Below are positions 18,144 to 27,091 of a DNA stretch of 64,000 nucleotides, piece after piece. The translations under genes were made by a program, and so were the position numbers. The stretch comes from Rubrivivax sp. GTDB taxonomy: Bacteria; Pseudomonadota; Gammaproteobacteria; Burkholderiales; Burkholderiaceae_C. The notes beneath the pieces were generated by a model that did not search any database, was not told the origin of the DNA, and saw only the letters and a list, made by a program, of their open reading frames with translations. The stretch lies in the NCBI GenBank assembly GCA_016707445.1, contig JADJHR010000005.1, positions 372,001 to 436,000 on the forward strand, given 5' to 3'. Position 1 is the stretch's first letter. Every line of letters starts with the position of its first letter.

Positions 18144-18270
18144 GGTGAATTTCCTCGGGTCGCAAAGATAGTTCAAGTCATGAAGCAACAGATCGGGACA
18201 AACCCGAACCTTGTCGCGAAAACGTCTGCCGATCACAATGGGCATCGCCGCTTCTCGGCCCGTTCATTTG

Positions 18271-18285
18271 GTTCATGATCTGAAC
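18271..18285. promoter_or_regulatory. GTTCA-N5-TGAAC dyad in the divergent control region
   Basis: A perfect 5-bp inverted repeat in the 153-bp gap between the crotonase-led operon (minus) and the amidohydrolase (plus), with further GTTCA/TGAA half-sites around 18173 and 18261. A similar TTGA-N6-TCAA dyad lies at 19294-19307, before the LuxR gene. It is a candidate operator shared by the two divergent units, possibly for the MarR or LuxR regulator of this locus. Confidence 0.4.
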
Positions 18286-18296
18286 AGAGATTGCCC

Positions 18297-19160
18297 ATGC
18301 AAACCGACTCGCTGATCGCCATCGATGTGCACACCCATGCCGAGGTGTCGTGCTGGAACCCGTTCGACAACTACGGCGAGGAATACGACCGTGCGGCCGA
18401 CAAGTACTTCGGGTCGAACCGGCGGCCGACGATCGAAGAAACGGTGGCCTACTACCGCGAACAGAAGATCGGCCTGGTGATGTTCACGGTCGATTCCGAA
18501 GCCCAGCTGGGCCGCCGTCGCATCCCCAACGAAGAGATCTGCGAAGCCGCCAGAAAAAACAGTGACATGATGATCGCGTTCGCCTCGATCGACCCGCACA
18601 AGGGCCGGATGGGCGCGCGCGAGGCGCGGCGGCTGATCGCCGAACACGGCGTCAAGGGCTTCAAGTTTCATCCCACGGTGCAGGGTTTTCTGCCCTACGA
18701 CCGCATGGCCTGGCCGCTGTACGAGGTGATTGCCGAACACAAGCTGCCGGCCATCTTTCACAGCGGGCACAGCGGCATCGGCAGCGGCATGCGCTGCGGC
18801 GGCGGTCTGCGGCTGCAGAACAGCAACCCGATGCTGCTGGAGGATGTGGCGATCGACTTCCCCGACATGCAGATCGTGGTCGCCCACCCCAGCTGGCCCT
18901 GGCAGGACGAGGCGCTCAGTCTGGCCCTGCACAAGCCCAACGTCTGGATCGACTTGTCGGGTTGGAGCCCGAAGTACTTTCCGCCGCAGCTGGTGCAGTA
19001 CGCCAACACGCTGCTGAAGGACCGCATGCTGTTCGGCAGCGATTACCCGCTGATCACGCCCGAGCGCTGGATGAAGGACTTCGACGAGGCCGGCTTCAAG
19101 GACAAGGTCAAGCCCCTGATCCTGAAGGACAACGCCATGCGGCTGCTGGGGCTGGGCTGA
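18297..19160 (+). CDS. Amidohydrolase-2 family protein (metal-dependent decarboxylase/hydratase type)
   Basis: 287 residues starting at the ATG at 18297. Motifs in order: AIDVHTHAE (HxH), GFKFHP, AIFHSGHSG, IVVAHPSWPW and LLFGSDYPL-like MLFGSDYPLITPERW (metal Asp). This is the ACMSD/gamma-resorcylate-decarboxylase/OMA-hydratase clan, which acts on carboxylated aromatic or ring-opened compounds through a single metal ion. Divergent from the crotonase-ligase operon, so its substrate is probably in the same pathway. I cannot choose between decarboxylase, hydrolase and hydratase. Confidence 0.83.
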   Translation: MQTDSLIAIDVHTHAEVSCWNPFDNYGEEYDRAADKYFGSNRRPTIEETVAYYREQKIGLVMFTVDSEAQLGRRRIPNEEICEAARKNSDMMIAFASIDPHKGRMGAREARRLIAEHGVKGFKFHPTVQGFLPYDRMAWPLYEVIAEHKLPAIFHSGHSGIGSGMRCGGGLRLQNSNPMLLEDVAIDFPDMQIVVAHPSWPWQDEALSLALHKPNVWIDLSGWSPKYFPPQLVQYANTLLKDRMLFGSDYPLITPERWMKDFDEAGFKDKVKPLILKDNAMRLLGLG

Positions 19161-19446
19161 ATCGGTCTCAAGCCGGCCACGGCTGCGCCCATTCGGCGCC
19201 CTTTCGGGATAACCCCGGCTGAGGCATCTGCACGATCGAGCGCAAAGCGTTGCGAGGTTTGAACGCGCTGGACGCCTTCGCGGCCGCGAGAACTTGATCT
19301 TGTTCAAATCCCCTGGGGATAGTCGGACCAATGCGATCTGCATCGGGCCCGGATTCGCGCACAGGTGGATGCGCTATGTCAGACTGCAGCGCAGGTCATC
19401 GCAGGGCGTCGCAGCCCCGGAATGGCCACCCTCGCAAACCCACTGC

Positions 19447-20379
19447 ATGCCGGCAGCCCCGGCGGGTTCAAAGTGCCATCGTGAGTCGACATTGAGCACA
19501 TCGGTCGATCCTGCCGAGCTGCTGGCAGCGCAGCGGGTGCTGCGTGATCGCATCTTGTGCGGCAAGGGCGGTGTCGAAGCACGGCAGCAGCGCGACCTTG
19601 CGGCAGAGATGCTGCTCTACCTCGACGATCCGCAATCCTGCTGGCAGGCCAGCGCCCGCTGGCTGATGTCGGTGACAGCCGCGCACCGCATCGACGCGGG
19701 GTTCTCCAGCGCGCAGGACGCCTGCTACCGACCGATGTTCGAGCTTGTTCGCGCCGATGTCATGCTGCCCAGCGTGGTCGGCGCCGCCATGGACGCGCGC
19801 GACCCCGGCATTGCGTGCGTCTGGGAGTCATCGCGCGTGGTGGTGTTCGACGATGTGGGCGGCGATCGCCGCCTGGGAACCGACCTGCGCGCTGCCTTGT
19901 TCGCCGCGGGCACGCGCCGAAAGCTGGCGGTGGCCTTGCGTGACGCGCAGGGCGATGTCGGGCTGATGTGTGTCGACGCAGTGGCAGGCGCTGCATGGCG
20001 TGCCGACGAATGCACGCAGTTCGATAACGTGGCGCGCAACGTGATCGCGCCCATCCTTGCCGCAGCGCGGCGGCTCACGGTTGAGAGTGTCGAGAGTGCC
20101 GACAGCGACCGGGCCGCCTGCAGAGCCGGCGCTGCGCAAAGGCCCGAAGAATGCCGCGGCCTGACGCCCGCCGAGTTGCGCGTGGCACACCTGGTTCTTG
20201 CCGGTTGCAGCTACAAGGAGATCGCGCGCAAGCTCGGCCGCTCGGCGTCGACGATCGACCACCACCTGCGCAGCATGCGCGAGAAGCTGGGCGTTAACTC
20301 GACGGCCAAGCTGATGCGTGACCTGATCGTGCTGATCCCGTCGGTGCTGCCCGCGGGTTCGAACAACGGTCATCACTGA
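19447..20379 (+). CDS. LuxR-type (HTH) transcriptional regulator
   Basis: The C-terminal LuxR/FixJ helix-turn-helix is clear: LTPAELRVAHLVLAGCSYKEIARKLGRSASTIDHHL then RSMREKLGV. The N-terminal 200 residues (from about VDPAELLAAQRVLRD) look like a GAF-like sensory region without strong motifs. The start is uncertain: the frame is open from 19294, with candidates at ATG 19447 and TTG 19492; I chose 19447. Located between the amidohydrolase and aldehyde dehydrogenase genes on the same strand, so probably their activator. Inducer unknown. Confidence 0.78.
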   Translation: MPAAPAGSKCHRESTLSTSVDPAELLAAQRVLRDRILCGKGGVEARQQRDLAAEMLLYLDDPQSCWQASARWLMSVTAAHRIDAGFSSAQDACYRPMFELVRADVMLPSVVGAAMDARDPGIACVWESSRVVVFDDVGGDRRLGTDLRAALFAAGTRRKLAVALRDAQGDVGLMCVDAVAGAAWRADECTQFDNVARNVIAPILAAARRLTVESVESADSDRAACRAGAAQRPEECRGLTPAELRVAHLVLAGCSYKEIARKLGRSASTIDHHLRSMREKLGVNSTAKLMRDLIVLIPSVLPAGSNNGHH

Positions 20380-20541
20380 CGGGCGCGGCCAGGCCCGCAG
20401 ACGCAAGAGCCGACCAGGCCCGGGCATCGCCGTACAAACCCTATCGCGTATCCACGCGATGGACGAAGCCAGGGTCGATCTCCACACTGAGCGCTCAAGG
20501 GGCTTCCCGTCGGGCCGCCTCGCCATCGCACGGAGAGATCG

Positions 20542-21993
20542 ATGAGCCAGACCTCGCAACACTTCATCCAGGGTCGATCGCGCGACGCCTCCGACGGCGC
20601 AACGATGGACCTGATCAGCCCGATCACAGAACGTGTGCACGCCCGCGCGGCGCGGGGCACTGCGGCCGACATCGATGCCGCGGTGGCCGCCGCCCGTGCA
20701 CAGCTCGATGGCGGTGCGTGGAGCACGATGCCCGGTTCACAGCGCGCAATCCTGATCAACAAGCTTGCCGATCTGGTCGAACGCGACGCCGACAAGATTG
20801 CCGACATGGACGCCAGCTGCATCGGCCGCCCGCCGATCGAGCCGCGTCTGCTCGACCTGCCCAACGCCATCGGCACGCTGCGCACCAGTGCCGGCTGGGC
20901 CGACAAAATCGAGGGCCGCAGCATCCCCACGGCCGGCTACATGGGCATCAAGACGCTGTCGTACACGCGCCGCGAGCCTGTCGGCGTGGTCGGTGCGATC
21001 GTGCCGTGGAACACGCCCTTCATGATCACCAGCTGGAAGGTCGGGCCGGCGCTGGCCGCCGGTTGCGCGCTGGTCATCAAGCCGTCCGAGGAGACGCCGC
21101 TGTCGGCCCTGCACCTGGCCGCGCTGTGCCAGGAGGCCGGCATACCCGATGGTGTCGTCAATGTCGTCACCGGCGTCGGCGAAGTGGTCGGCCACGCGCT
21201 GTGTGTGCACCCGGGTGTCGACAAGATCACCTTCACCGGCAGCCCTGAGGTCGGACGCCTGATCCAGCGCGCCGCCGGCGACAGCTTCAAGCGCATTGCG
21301 CTCGAGCTCGGTGGCAAGAGCCCGCAGATCGTGTTCGACGACGCCTCGCTCGAGCAGGCGATCCAAGGTTGCGCGATGGGGCTGTTCTTCAACCAGGGCC
21401 AGGTCTGCGCCGCCGGGTCCCGCATCCTGGTGCAGCGTGGCATTGCCGATCAGTTTGCGAAGACGCTGGCCGGCGCGGCAGCGTCGATCAAGGTCGGCGA
21501 TCCAGCCCAGGCCGGCGTCAACATGGGCGCGGTGGCCAGCAAGGCGCAGTTCGATCGTGTCAACCGCTACGTCAGGAAGGGTCTCGACGAAGGTGCGACG
21601 GCGCTCGTCGGCGGCGTCGCCGAACATGGCACCGGCTACTTCGTCAGGCCCACGGTGTTTGCCAACGTCAGCAATTCGATGACGATCGCGCGCGAGGAAA
21701 TCTTCGGTCCGGTCGGCGTGGTGATCCCGTTCGACACCGAAGAACAGGCCATTGCACTGGCCAACGATTCGGTCTACGGCCTTGGCGCCACCGTCTGGAC
21801 GAACGACATCACACGCGGCCACAAGGTCGCGCATGCGGTGAAGGCCGGTGCCGTCGGCATCAATTGCTGGGCGCCGATCGATCCGCGCCTGCCCTGGGGC
21901 GGCATGAAGAGCAGCGGCATCGGCCGCGAATGCGGCCTTGCCGGTGTGCATGCCTACACCGAGGAAAAAGTGATCACGCTGCTGTTGCCCTGA
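20542..21993 (+). CDS. NAD(P)-dependent aldehyde dehydrogenase
   Basis: 483 residues, full length. Cofactor segment VGAIVPWNTPFMITSWKVGPALAAG, KPSEETP, FTGSPEVG, general-base Glu in LELGGKSPQIVF and nucleophilic Cys in FFNQGQVCAAGSR; the NAD-ribose Glu is in EEIFGPV. It resembles the betaine/aromatic (vanillin-, salicylaldehyde-type) aldehyde dehydrogenases and would oxidise an aldehyde released by the neighbouring crotonase/ligase pathway to an acid. Exact substrate unresolved. Confidence 0.9.
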   Translation: MSQTSQHFIQGRSRDASDGATMDLISPITERVHARAARGTAADIDAAVAAARAQLDGGAWSTMPGSQRAILINKLADLVERDADKIADMDASCIGRPPIEPRLLDLPNAIGTLRTSAGWADKIEGRSIPTAGYMGIKTLSYTRREPVGVVGAIVPWNTPFMITSWKVGPALAAGCALVIKPSEETPLSALHLAALCQEAGIPDGVVNVVTGVGEVVGHALCVHPGVDKITFTGSPEVGRLIQRAAGDSFKRIALELGGKSPQIVFDDASLEQAIQGCAMGLFFNQGQVCAAGSRILVQRGIADQFAKTLAGAAASIKVGDPAQAGVNMGAVASKAQFDRVNRYVRKGLDEGATALVGGVAEHGTGYFVRPTVFANVSNSMTIAREEIFGPVGVVIPFDTEEQAIALANDSVYGLGATVWTNDITRGHKVAHAVKAGAVGINCWAPIDPRLPWGGMKSSGIGRECGLAGVHAYTEEKVITLLLP

Positions 21994-22029
21994 ATCGCGC
22001 GCGTTCGCGGACTCGCACCTCGACACAGC

Positions 22030-23067
22030 ATGACGCCCGATCCCGTCCTGTCACACAGTCAGCCGCCGGAGTGCGAGCGGGCTGAGCCGGCGATCGTGGT
22101 TCGACGCACGCGCACGACCGACATCGATGTGCACACCGAGCAATTGCAGGACTGGAGCCTGCACTACGACCAGCTCGACTGTGGTTCGTTCGAAGGCAGC
22201 TTCACCGACATCCGCTGGCCCGGCATGCAGATCTTCGTCGAGACGACGACGCGCCGTCTGCGCCAGCGTGGTCACCTGCTGCCCGATTCCTTCGGCATCG
22301 GCACCATGCTCAGCGGCGAGGGCGCGCTGTGCATCAACGGCATCCGCGCCGGCGTGGGCACCTTGCTGACCTGCGACACGACCGAGCTCGACTTGTGCAC
22401 GCCGCCCAATTGCACGGTCGCGGGCCTGGTCGTCGACGCGCACACGCTGCACGAAGCGGCCGAGAGCATGCCCGATCTCGCCCCGATGCTGCGCCCCGAC
22501 ATGCTGCTGGGCATGACACCGCCCGAGACGGCGCTGGCGCCCTGGCGCGCGCTGCTGCTGGACACCGTGCGTCTGGCGACCGAGCGGCCCTGGCTGCTGC
22601 ATGATCCCGATGTGCAGCAGCGCTTGCGCAGCAACCTGCTGATCCATCTGCTCGAAGCCATGGCCGGCGCACAGCGCAGCGACCAGATCCACTGCGCCGG
22701 TGCGCGCAAGCGCATCGTCGATCGCGCCTGCGAGCTGATGCTGTCGCGGCCCGACGAACCACCGACGCTGTTCGAGGTGTGCAACCGCGTCGGTGCCAGC
22801 CCGCGCAAGCTCGGCTACTGTTTTCAGGATGTGCTGGGCCTGAGCCCGGCACGCTACATCAAGGCCATGCGGCTGAATGCTGCGCGACGCGAACTGGCGC
22901 GCGGCGACAATCCCCAGTTGAGCGTCTATGACGCCGCAGTGCGCTGGGGTTTCTGGCATTTCGGCCATTTTTCGACCGACTACAAGAAGCAGTTTTCCGA
23001 GCTGCCGTCGCAGACCCTGGATCGCGCCCGGTTGCGCTGCCGCGGCGCCGGAACGTCACGGCCCTGA
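22030..23067 (+). CDS. AraC-family transcriptional regulator
   Basis: 345 residues. C-terminal AraC domain: a first helix-turn-helix PTLFEVCNRVGASPRKLGYCFQ and a second SVYDAAVRWGFWHFGHFSTDYKKQFSELPSQTL, reminiscent of EutR-like members. The N-terminal part (residues 30-200) looks like an AraC-type ligand-binding domain. It follows the aldehyde dehydrogenase by 36 bp and may control it. Its 3' end overlaps the convergent NapH-like gene by 12 bp. Confidence 0.85.
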   Translation: MTPDPVLSHSQPPECERAEPAIVVRRTRTTDIDVHTEQLQDWSLHYDQLDCGSFEGSFTDIRWPGMQIFVETTTRRLRQRGHLLPDSFGIGTMLSGEGALCINGIRAGVGTLLTCDTTELDLCTPPNCTVAGLVVDAHTLHEAAESMPDLAPMLRPDMLLGMTPPETALAPWRALLLDTVRLATERPWLLHDPDVQQRLRSNLLIHLLEAMAGAQRSDQIHCAGARKRIVDRACELMLSRPDEPPTLFEVCNRVGASPRKLGYCFQDVLGLSPARYIKAMRLNAARRELARGDNPQLSVYDAAVRWGFWHFGHFSTDYKKQFSELPSQTLDRARLRCRGAGTSRP

Positions 23068-23964
23068 CACTGAATCCGATCTCGGGCCTGAACGCGGCAG
23101 CAGCTCGATGCGGAACACCGCTTCGTCGCAGACGTCGATGCAGCGCGCGCAGCGGATGCAGTCGGCGCTGCGGATGACCGGCGAGTGCCCTTTGGCGGCG
23201 CCATGGAGCGCCGGCGCGATCACCTGCGGTTCGGGGCAGACGCGAAAGCAGTCGCCGCAGGCCGTGCAGCGGTCGCGCTGCACGGCGCTGACATGCAACA
23301 GCGCCGCGCGCCCGAGCAGGCCGTAGAACGCGCCCACCGGGCACAGATGGCCGCACCAGCCGCGCGGCAGCACCAGCAGGTCGAATGCGAAGACCGCCAG
23401 GGCGGCGCCATAGCCGCCAGCCAGCCCGAACACCAGCGTGCGCTGCAGCAGCGTGATCGGGTTCAGCGTCTCCCAGGCCACGCTGCCCAGCAGCGCCGAC
23501 AGGGCCAGCGCGAGCCCCAGCACGGCATAGCGCAGGCGGCGGTCGGGGCGGGCGCCACCGCACAGCGTGCGCAGCCGCAGCGTCGTGCGCAGCCAGGCGG
23601 CGAGATCGGTGACCGGGTTGATCGGGCAGACCCAGGCGCAATAGCTGCGTCCACCGGTGATGGCATAGACCACCGCGACGATGGCCGCGCCGACCAGCAT
23701 GCTGCTTTCCAGCGCATGGCGGGCGAACAGCGTCTGCAGCGCGACAAGAGGGTCGGTCAGCCTGAGCACGCCCAGCAGTTCACTCGATGCCAGCGTACCG
23801 CGCGCCAGCCACAGCCCGGCCCAGGGCCCGAGCATGAACAGCCCGAGCACCAGCAACTGGCTGGCGCGACGGGCCAGCAGCCAGCGGCTGCGTCGCCACC
23901 AGGAACGTGCTGGCCGCAGCGTGGACGCCGGCACTCGGGTGCGGGTCTCAGCGCTGCGAGTCAT
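23056..23964 (-). CDS. NapH-like membrane ferredoxin
   Basis: 302 residues from the ATG at 23964 (the open frame upstream is inside the NapG-like gene). About four to five membrane segments, two CxxxCP motifs at membrane edges (CAWVCPINP and CGHLCPVGAF), then two 4Fe-4S sets in the C-terminal cytoplasmic part (CTACGDCFRVCP and CIRCARCIDVC). NapH passes quinol electrons to NapG or other partners. There is no nap catalytic gene here; the gene is at the end of an operon headed by a phenol-type regulator, so its partner is probably not nitrate reductase. Confidence 0.85.
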   Translation of the reverse strand: MTRSAETRTRVPASTLRPARSWWRRSRWLLARRASQLLVLGLFMLGPWAGLWLARGTLASSELLGVLRLTDPLVALQTLFARHALESSMLVGAAIVAVVYAITGGRSYCAWVCPINPVTDLAAWLRTTLRLRTLCGGARPDRRLRYAVLGLALALSALLGSVAWETLNPITLLQRTLVFGLAGGYGAALAVFAFDLLVLPRGWCGHLCPVGAFYGLLGRAALLHVSAVQRDRCTACGDCFRVCPEPQVIAPALHGAAKGHSPVIRSADCIRCARCIDVCDEAVFRIELLPRSGPRSDSVSGP

Positions 23965-24571
23965 GGTTGGCGCGCACAGTGATTGCACCGTCGCCCTGAA
24001 GCACGCACGCGGCTTCGCAGCGGCCGCAGCCGGTGCAGTGCCCGGCATCGACCAGCGGCGTGAAGTTGCCGCCGCGCGTGGTGCGTCCGGGCTGCATGCG
24101 GATGGCCCGGCCCTTGACCGGGCAGGCCTGATAGCAACTGTCGCAGTAGGCGGCGCCGGTGTAGCTCAGGCAGCGCGCGGGCGTGCTGAGCCCGGCGAGA
24201 CCCATCGTGGCGTCGTCGATGTTCTTCAGCGACGGTCGCAGCGCCCCGCTCGGGCAGGCCGCCGCGCACGGAATGGTCGTGCACATCTCGCACGCGCTGC
24301 GGCGCGCCACGAAATACGGCGTGCCGGCGGGCACCGCCTGGCCCAGGTCGGCCAGGTGCAGCGTGTCGTAGGGACAGGCCTGCGCGCACAAGCCGCAGCG
24401 CAGGCAGGCCTCGAGAAACTCGGCCTCGCGCAGCGCGCCCGGTGGGCGGATGCGATCCGAGGGCAGGGCGCGGCGGGCCTCGCCGCGGACCTGGGTGCCC
24501 AGCAAGCCGGCAACGCCGCCGAACGCCACCACGCTCGACAGCGCCTTGCGGCGCGAGATCCCCTTGACCAT
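23948..24571 (-). CDS. NapG/MauM-like ferredoxin-type protein
   Basis: 207 residues. The N-terminus has a twin-arginine-like signal (ISRRKALSSVVAFGGVAGLLG), then four 4Fe-4S cysteine clusters: CLRCGLCAQACP, CEMCTTIPCAAACP, CDSCYQACP and CTGCGRCEAACV. MauM and NapG are both names used for this family; here a mau/aau-type operon is 11 kb away and no nap operon is seen, so MauM-like is possible. Start overlaps the preceding stop (ATGA), and its 3' end overlaps the NapH-like start by 17 bp. Confidence 0.85.
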   Translation of the reverse strand: MVKGISRRKALSSVVAFGGVAGLLGTQVRGEARRALPSDRIRPPGALREAEFLEACLRCGLCAQACPYDTLHLADLGQAVPAGTPYFVARRSACEMCTTIPCAAACPSGALRPSLKNIDDATMGLAGLSTPARCLSYTGAAYCDSCYQACPVKGRAIRMQPGRTTRGGNFTPLVDAGHCTGCGRCEAACVLQGDGAITVRANHDSQR

Positions 24572-25077
24572 CAGCCCTGAACCCGGTCGCCCGGCACGCG
24601 ACCCTGACGACTTCGGTCCAGGTCGATCTGCTCGCGGCGGCCAAAGCCGCGGCTGTTGTCGATGAAAAACAGCCGTTCGATGTGCAACCGGTACCAGTGC
24701 ACCTTGGCCATGGCCGCGGCGATGACCGCTGGCGCCGTGGCGCTGGAGGTGACGAGCGGGAACTTGGCGGCGTAATGTGCCAAGGCGTGCGCCTGGTCAG
24801 CGGCGTCGACCGTGCTGACCCTGCCTTGCAGCTGCACGCCCTTGATCTTCACCCAGTCGCGTTCGTTGGCCTGCACCGTGGCGGCGCAGCATGGGTTGAC
24901 CGACAGATCACGGCAGTGCCGGCTTTGCGGTGACGACATGAACAACAGCTCGTGCTCGCGGCGCGCGTAGAACACCGCGGCCGCCCAGGGCCCGTCGGCG
25001 CCGCTGGTGGCCAGCGTCATCACGTGCTGATCGTCCAGGTAAGCCGCCACGGCCGGCGGCAATGCCGGCGACGTCAC
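24571..25077 (-). CDS. Pyridoxamine-5'-phosphate-oxidase-like FMN-binding protein
   Basis: 168 residues from a GTG at 25077 that overlaps the stop of the regulator gene. The split-barrel core reads HVMTLATSGADGPWAAAVFYARREHELLFMSSPQSRHCRDL, followed by VQLQGRVSTVD, as in the PNPOx-like flavin-binding superfamily (including HugZ/YhbP types). It may bind FMN, F420 or haem; these proteins are often oxidoreductases or redox sensors. Translational coupling to the activator and to the NapG-like gene implies a shared redox role. Function unknown. Confidence 0.75.
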   Translation of the reverse strand: MTSPALPPAVAAYLDDQHVMTLATSGADGPWAAAVFYARREHELLFMSSPQSRHCRDLSVNPCCAATVQANERDWVKIKGVQLQGRVSTVDAADQAHALAHYAAKFPLVTSSATAPAVIAAAMAKVHWYRLHIERLFFIDNSRGFGRREQIDLDRSRQGRVPGDRVQG

Positions 25078-26822
25078 AGCGGGCCGCGCACCGCGCTCGA
25101 TGGCTGCCCATCGACCGCCGCGTCGGCTTCGCCTTCTACCTGCAGCTGCTTGAGCCGATAGGCCAGCTGCGCTCGCGTCAGCCCCAGCGTGCGTGCCGCC
25201 GCCGACAGGTTGCCGCGCGCCTTGTCCACGGCGGTCTCGATGAGCAGGGCTTCGATCTGATCCAGCGTGGCCGAACCGCCGAGCACCGACTCGCACAAGG
25301 CCTGTATCGAGTTGCCGCTCTGCAGGTCGAGGCTGCCACCGCGGTCGAGCCCGAGTTCGCGCGCCTGCTCGCCGGCGCAGGGGGAAAACAGGTGCTCGAC
25401 CTCGATGCGCGCGCCGCTGGGCGCGAGGATGACGCCGCGCTCGACCATGTTCTGCAGCTCGCGGATGTTGCCCGGCCACGGGTAGCTGAGCAGCGCGCGC
25501 TTGGCCTTGTCGGTGAAGCCGCGCAGCTTCTTCGCATGCACCGCGCTGTACTTGGCGAGGAAACTCTTGGCCAGCAGCGCGATGTCCTCGCTGCGTTCGC
25601 GAAGCGGCGGAATGGTCACCTGGAAGCCGTTCAGCCGGTAGTACAGGTCGGCGCGGAAGCTGCCGGTCTTGACCATGCGGTGCAGCTCACCGTTGGTCGC
25701 CGCAATCACGCGCACGTTCACCTTGCGCGGCTGCAGGCCGCCCAGGCGCTCGATCTCGCCTTCCTGCAGCACGCGCAGCAACTTGCCCTGCGCCGACAGC
25801 GGCAGGTCGCCGATCTCGTCGAGAAAGATGCAGCCGCCGTCGGCGCGCTCGAAACGCCCGGGGCGCGAGACCAGCGCACCGGTGTAGGCACCCTTTTCGG
25901 CGCCGAAGAGCTCGGCTTCAACCAGATCGCCGGGAATGGCGGCGCAGTTTACCGCCACGAAGGCGCGGCCGCGGCGCGGCCCCATCTCGTGCAGCGCGCG
26001 TGCGAAACGCTCCTTGCCAACGCCGGTTTCACCCAGCAGCAGCACCGTGACGTGCGTGCGCGCCGCGCGTTCAAGCAAGCCATAGGCGGCGCGAAAGGCG
26101 GCCGAGATGCCGATCATGTCGTCGGGCAGCTTGTCGGCGTCGGCGTCGGCGATCGTCGAGCGCAGCTGCACCACCTGCGTCTGCAGCTCGATCAGCTGGT
26201 CGGCGATCGATTCGGGACGGAAGTAGCGCGTGTGCTCGGCAGCGTCGTCCCACTCTTCAACCGGCTTGCCGATGATGCGGCAGTTGTCGTGGCCCATGCC
26301 GGCGCATTCGACTTCCTTGTACAGGATGGGCCGGCCCATGAAGGCCGAGCTGTAGCCGCAGGCGTAGCCGATCTGCGTCCAGCACACCGGCTCGCTGTGG
26401 ATGCCGTAGTGGTGCCGGTGCCATTGACCTTCCCAGGAGTTCTCCCACAGGAACTCACCGTAGAAGCGTGCTGCAGCGCGGTCGAGCTCAAGCCGCACCG
26501 GCGTCACGCGCACGATGCCTTCCAACGTGTGCAGCCGCGGCCCGGTCATGAAGGCTTCGATGTCGTTGCAGTGCTCGGCGCGCGTGCAGGCCAACTCGGC
26601 GTCGCGCAGCCCGGACGCGTAACCCATGCGCGTGAGCAAGCCGCGCGCGCGGTCCATGCCCAGCGAGTCGATCAGCTCCTTGCGCAGCAGCCCCTGCGCC
26701 TCGGCATGCACCAGCAGCATGCGGTGCTCGTGCAGCCAGATCTGCCCGGTCTCGGGACAGAAGCGCACCTGCGCGCGCAAGTCGTCGCCTGACGAGCGCG
26801 CAATGCTCAGCAACTTGGCCAT
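25074..26822 (-). CDS. Phenol-type (DmpR/MopR/PoxR) sigma54-dependent activator
   Basis: 582 residues from the ATG at 26822. Residues 1 to about 200 are the XylR_N plus V4R sensory domain. His98 and Trp126 are 28 apart, as the phenol-binding His/Trp of MopR and PoxR are, and Cys147, Glu170, Cys173 and Cys181 match their zinc site with the same offset of 8. The AAA+ domain has Walker A GETGVGKE (264-271), the sigma54-contact loop GAYTGA (311-316) and Walker B CIFLDEIGDL. A Fis-type HTH ends the protein (NLSAAARTLGLTRAQLAYRL). It should sense phenol or a close relative and switch on the divergent pps operon. Residue matching is from memory of the family, but all six positions fit. Confidence 0.93.
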   Translation of the reverse strand: MAKLLSIARSSGDDLRAQVRFCPETGQIWLHEHRMLLVHAEAQGLLRKELIDSLGMDRARGLLTRMGYASGLRDAELACTRAEHCNDIEAFMTGPRLHTLEGIVRVTPVRLELDRAAARFYGEFLWENSWEGQWHRHHYGIHSEPVCWTQIGYACGYSSAFMGRPILYKEVECAGMGHDNCRIIGKPVEEWDDAAEHTRYFRPESIADQLIELQTQVVQLRSTIADADADKLPDDMIGISAAFRAAYGLLERAARTHVTVLLLGETGVGKERFARALHEMGPRRGRAFVAVNCAAIPGDLVEAELFGAEKGAYTGALVSRPGRFERADGGCIFLDEIGDLPLSAQGKLLRVLQEGEIERLGGLQPRKVNVRVIAATNGELHRMVKTGSFRADLYYRLNGFQVTIPPLRERSEDIALLAKSFLAKYSAVHAKKLRGFTDKAKRALLSYPWPGNIRELQNMVERGVILAPSGARIEVEHLFSPCAGEQARELGLDRGGSLDLQSGNSIQALCESVLGGSATLDQIEALLIETAVDKARGNLSAAARTLGLTRAQLAYRLKQLQVEGEADAAVDGQPSSAVRGPL

Positions 26823-26944
26823 GGCTTCGCCAGTGTCCAAAGGACTGCTTTTAGGTTCGACGCCGGCATGCCGCCTTGACTTGGGCCAACTCCGTCGCGA
26901 TCGCCGTGGCAGGCGAGGGTAAGTGCGGTGGCTTGCGCCGGCGC

Positions 26945-26999
26945 TTCACCAATTGAACAGATCGAGTCGGACCCAGCACCGTGTCTCATCAATTGATGA
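26945..26999. promoter_or_regulatory. Two upstream activator sites for the phenol-type regulator
   Basis: Two palindromes share the core CAATTG: TTCACCAATTGAACAG (26945-26960, imperfect) and the perfect 14-bp TCATCAATTGATGA (26986-26999). Their centres are 40 bp apart, close to four helix turns, and lie about 125 and 165 bp upstream of the predicted start of transcription. Size, core and spacing match the DmpR/XylR twin activator sites (TTGATCAATTGATCAA type). Confidence 0.75.
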
Positions 27000-27091
27000 A
27001 GCACCGAATGCAGGCCGCGATGGCGGTTCGACGCAGCGCTGCCTGCCAGTCCCTTGGCAACGCGTCGGGGTTGCGGTGTGAGCGGATCAGC

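Noticed and set aside
23056..24571. A periplasmic nitrate reductase (nap) operon
   Set aside because: Only NapG/NapH-like proteins are present; there is no napA, napB, napC or napD, and the operon is headed by a phenol-type regulator.
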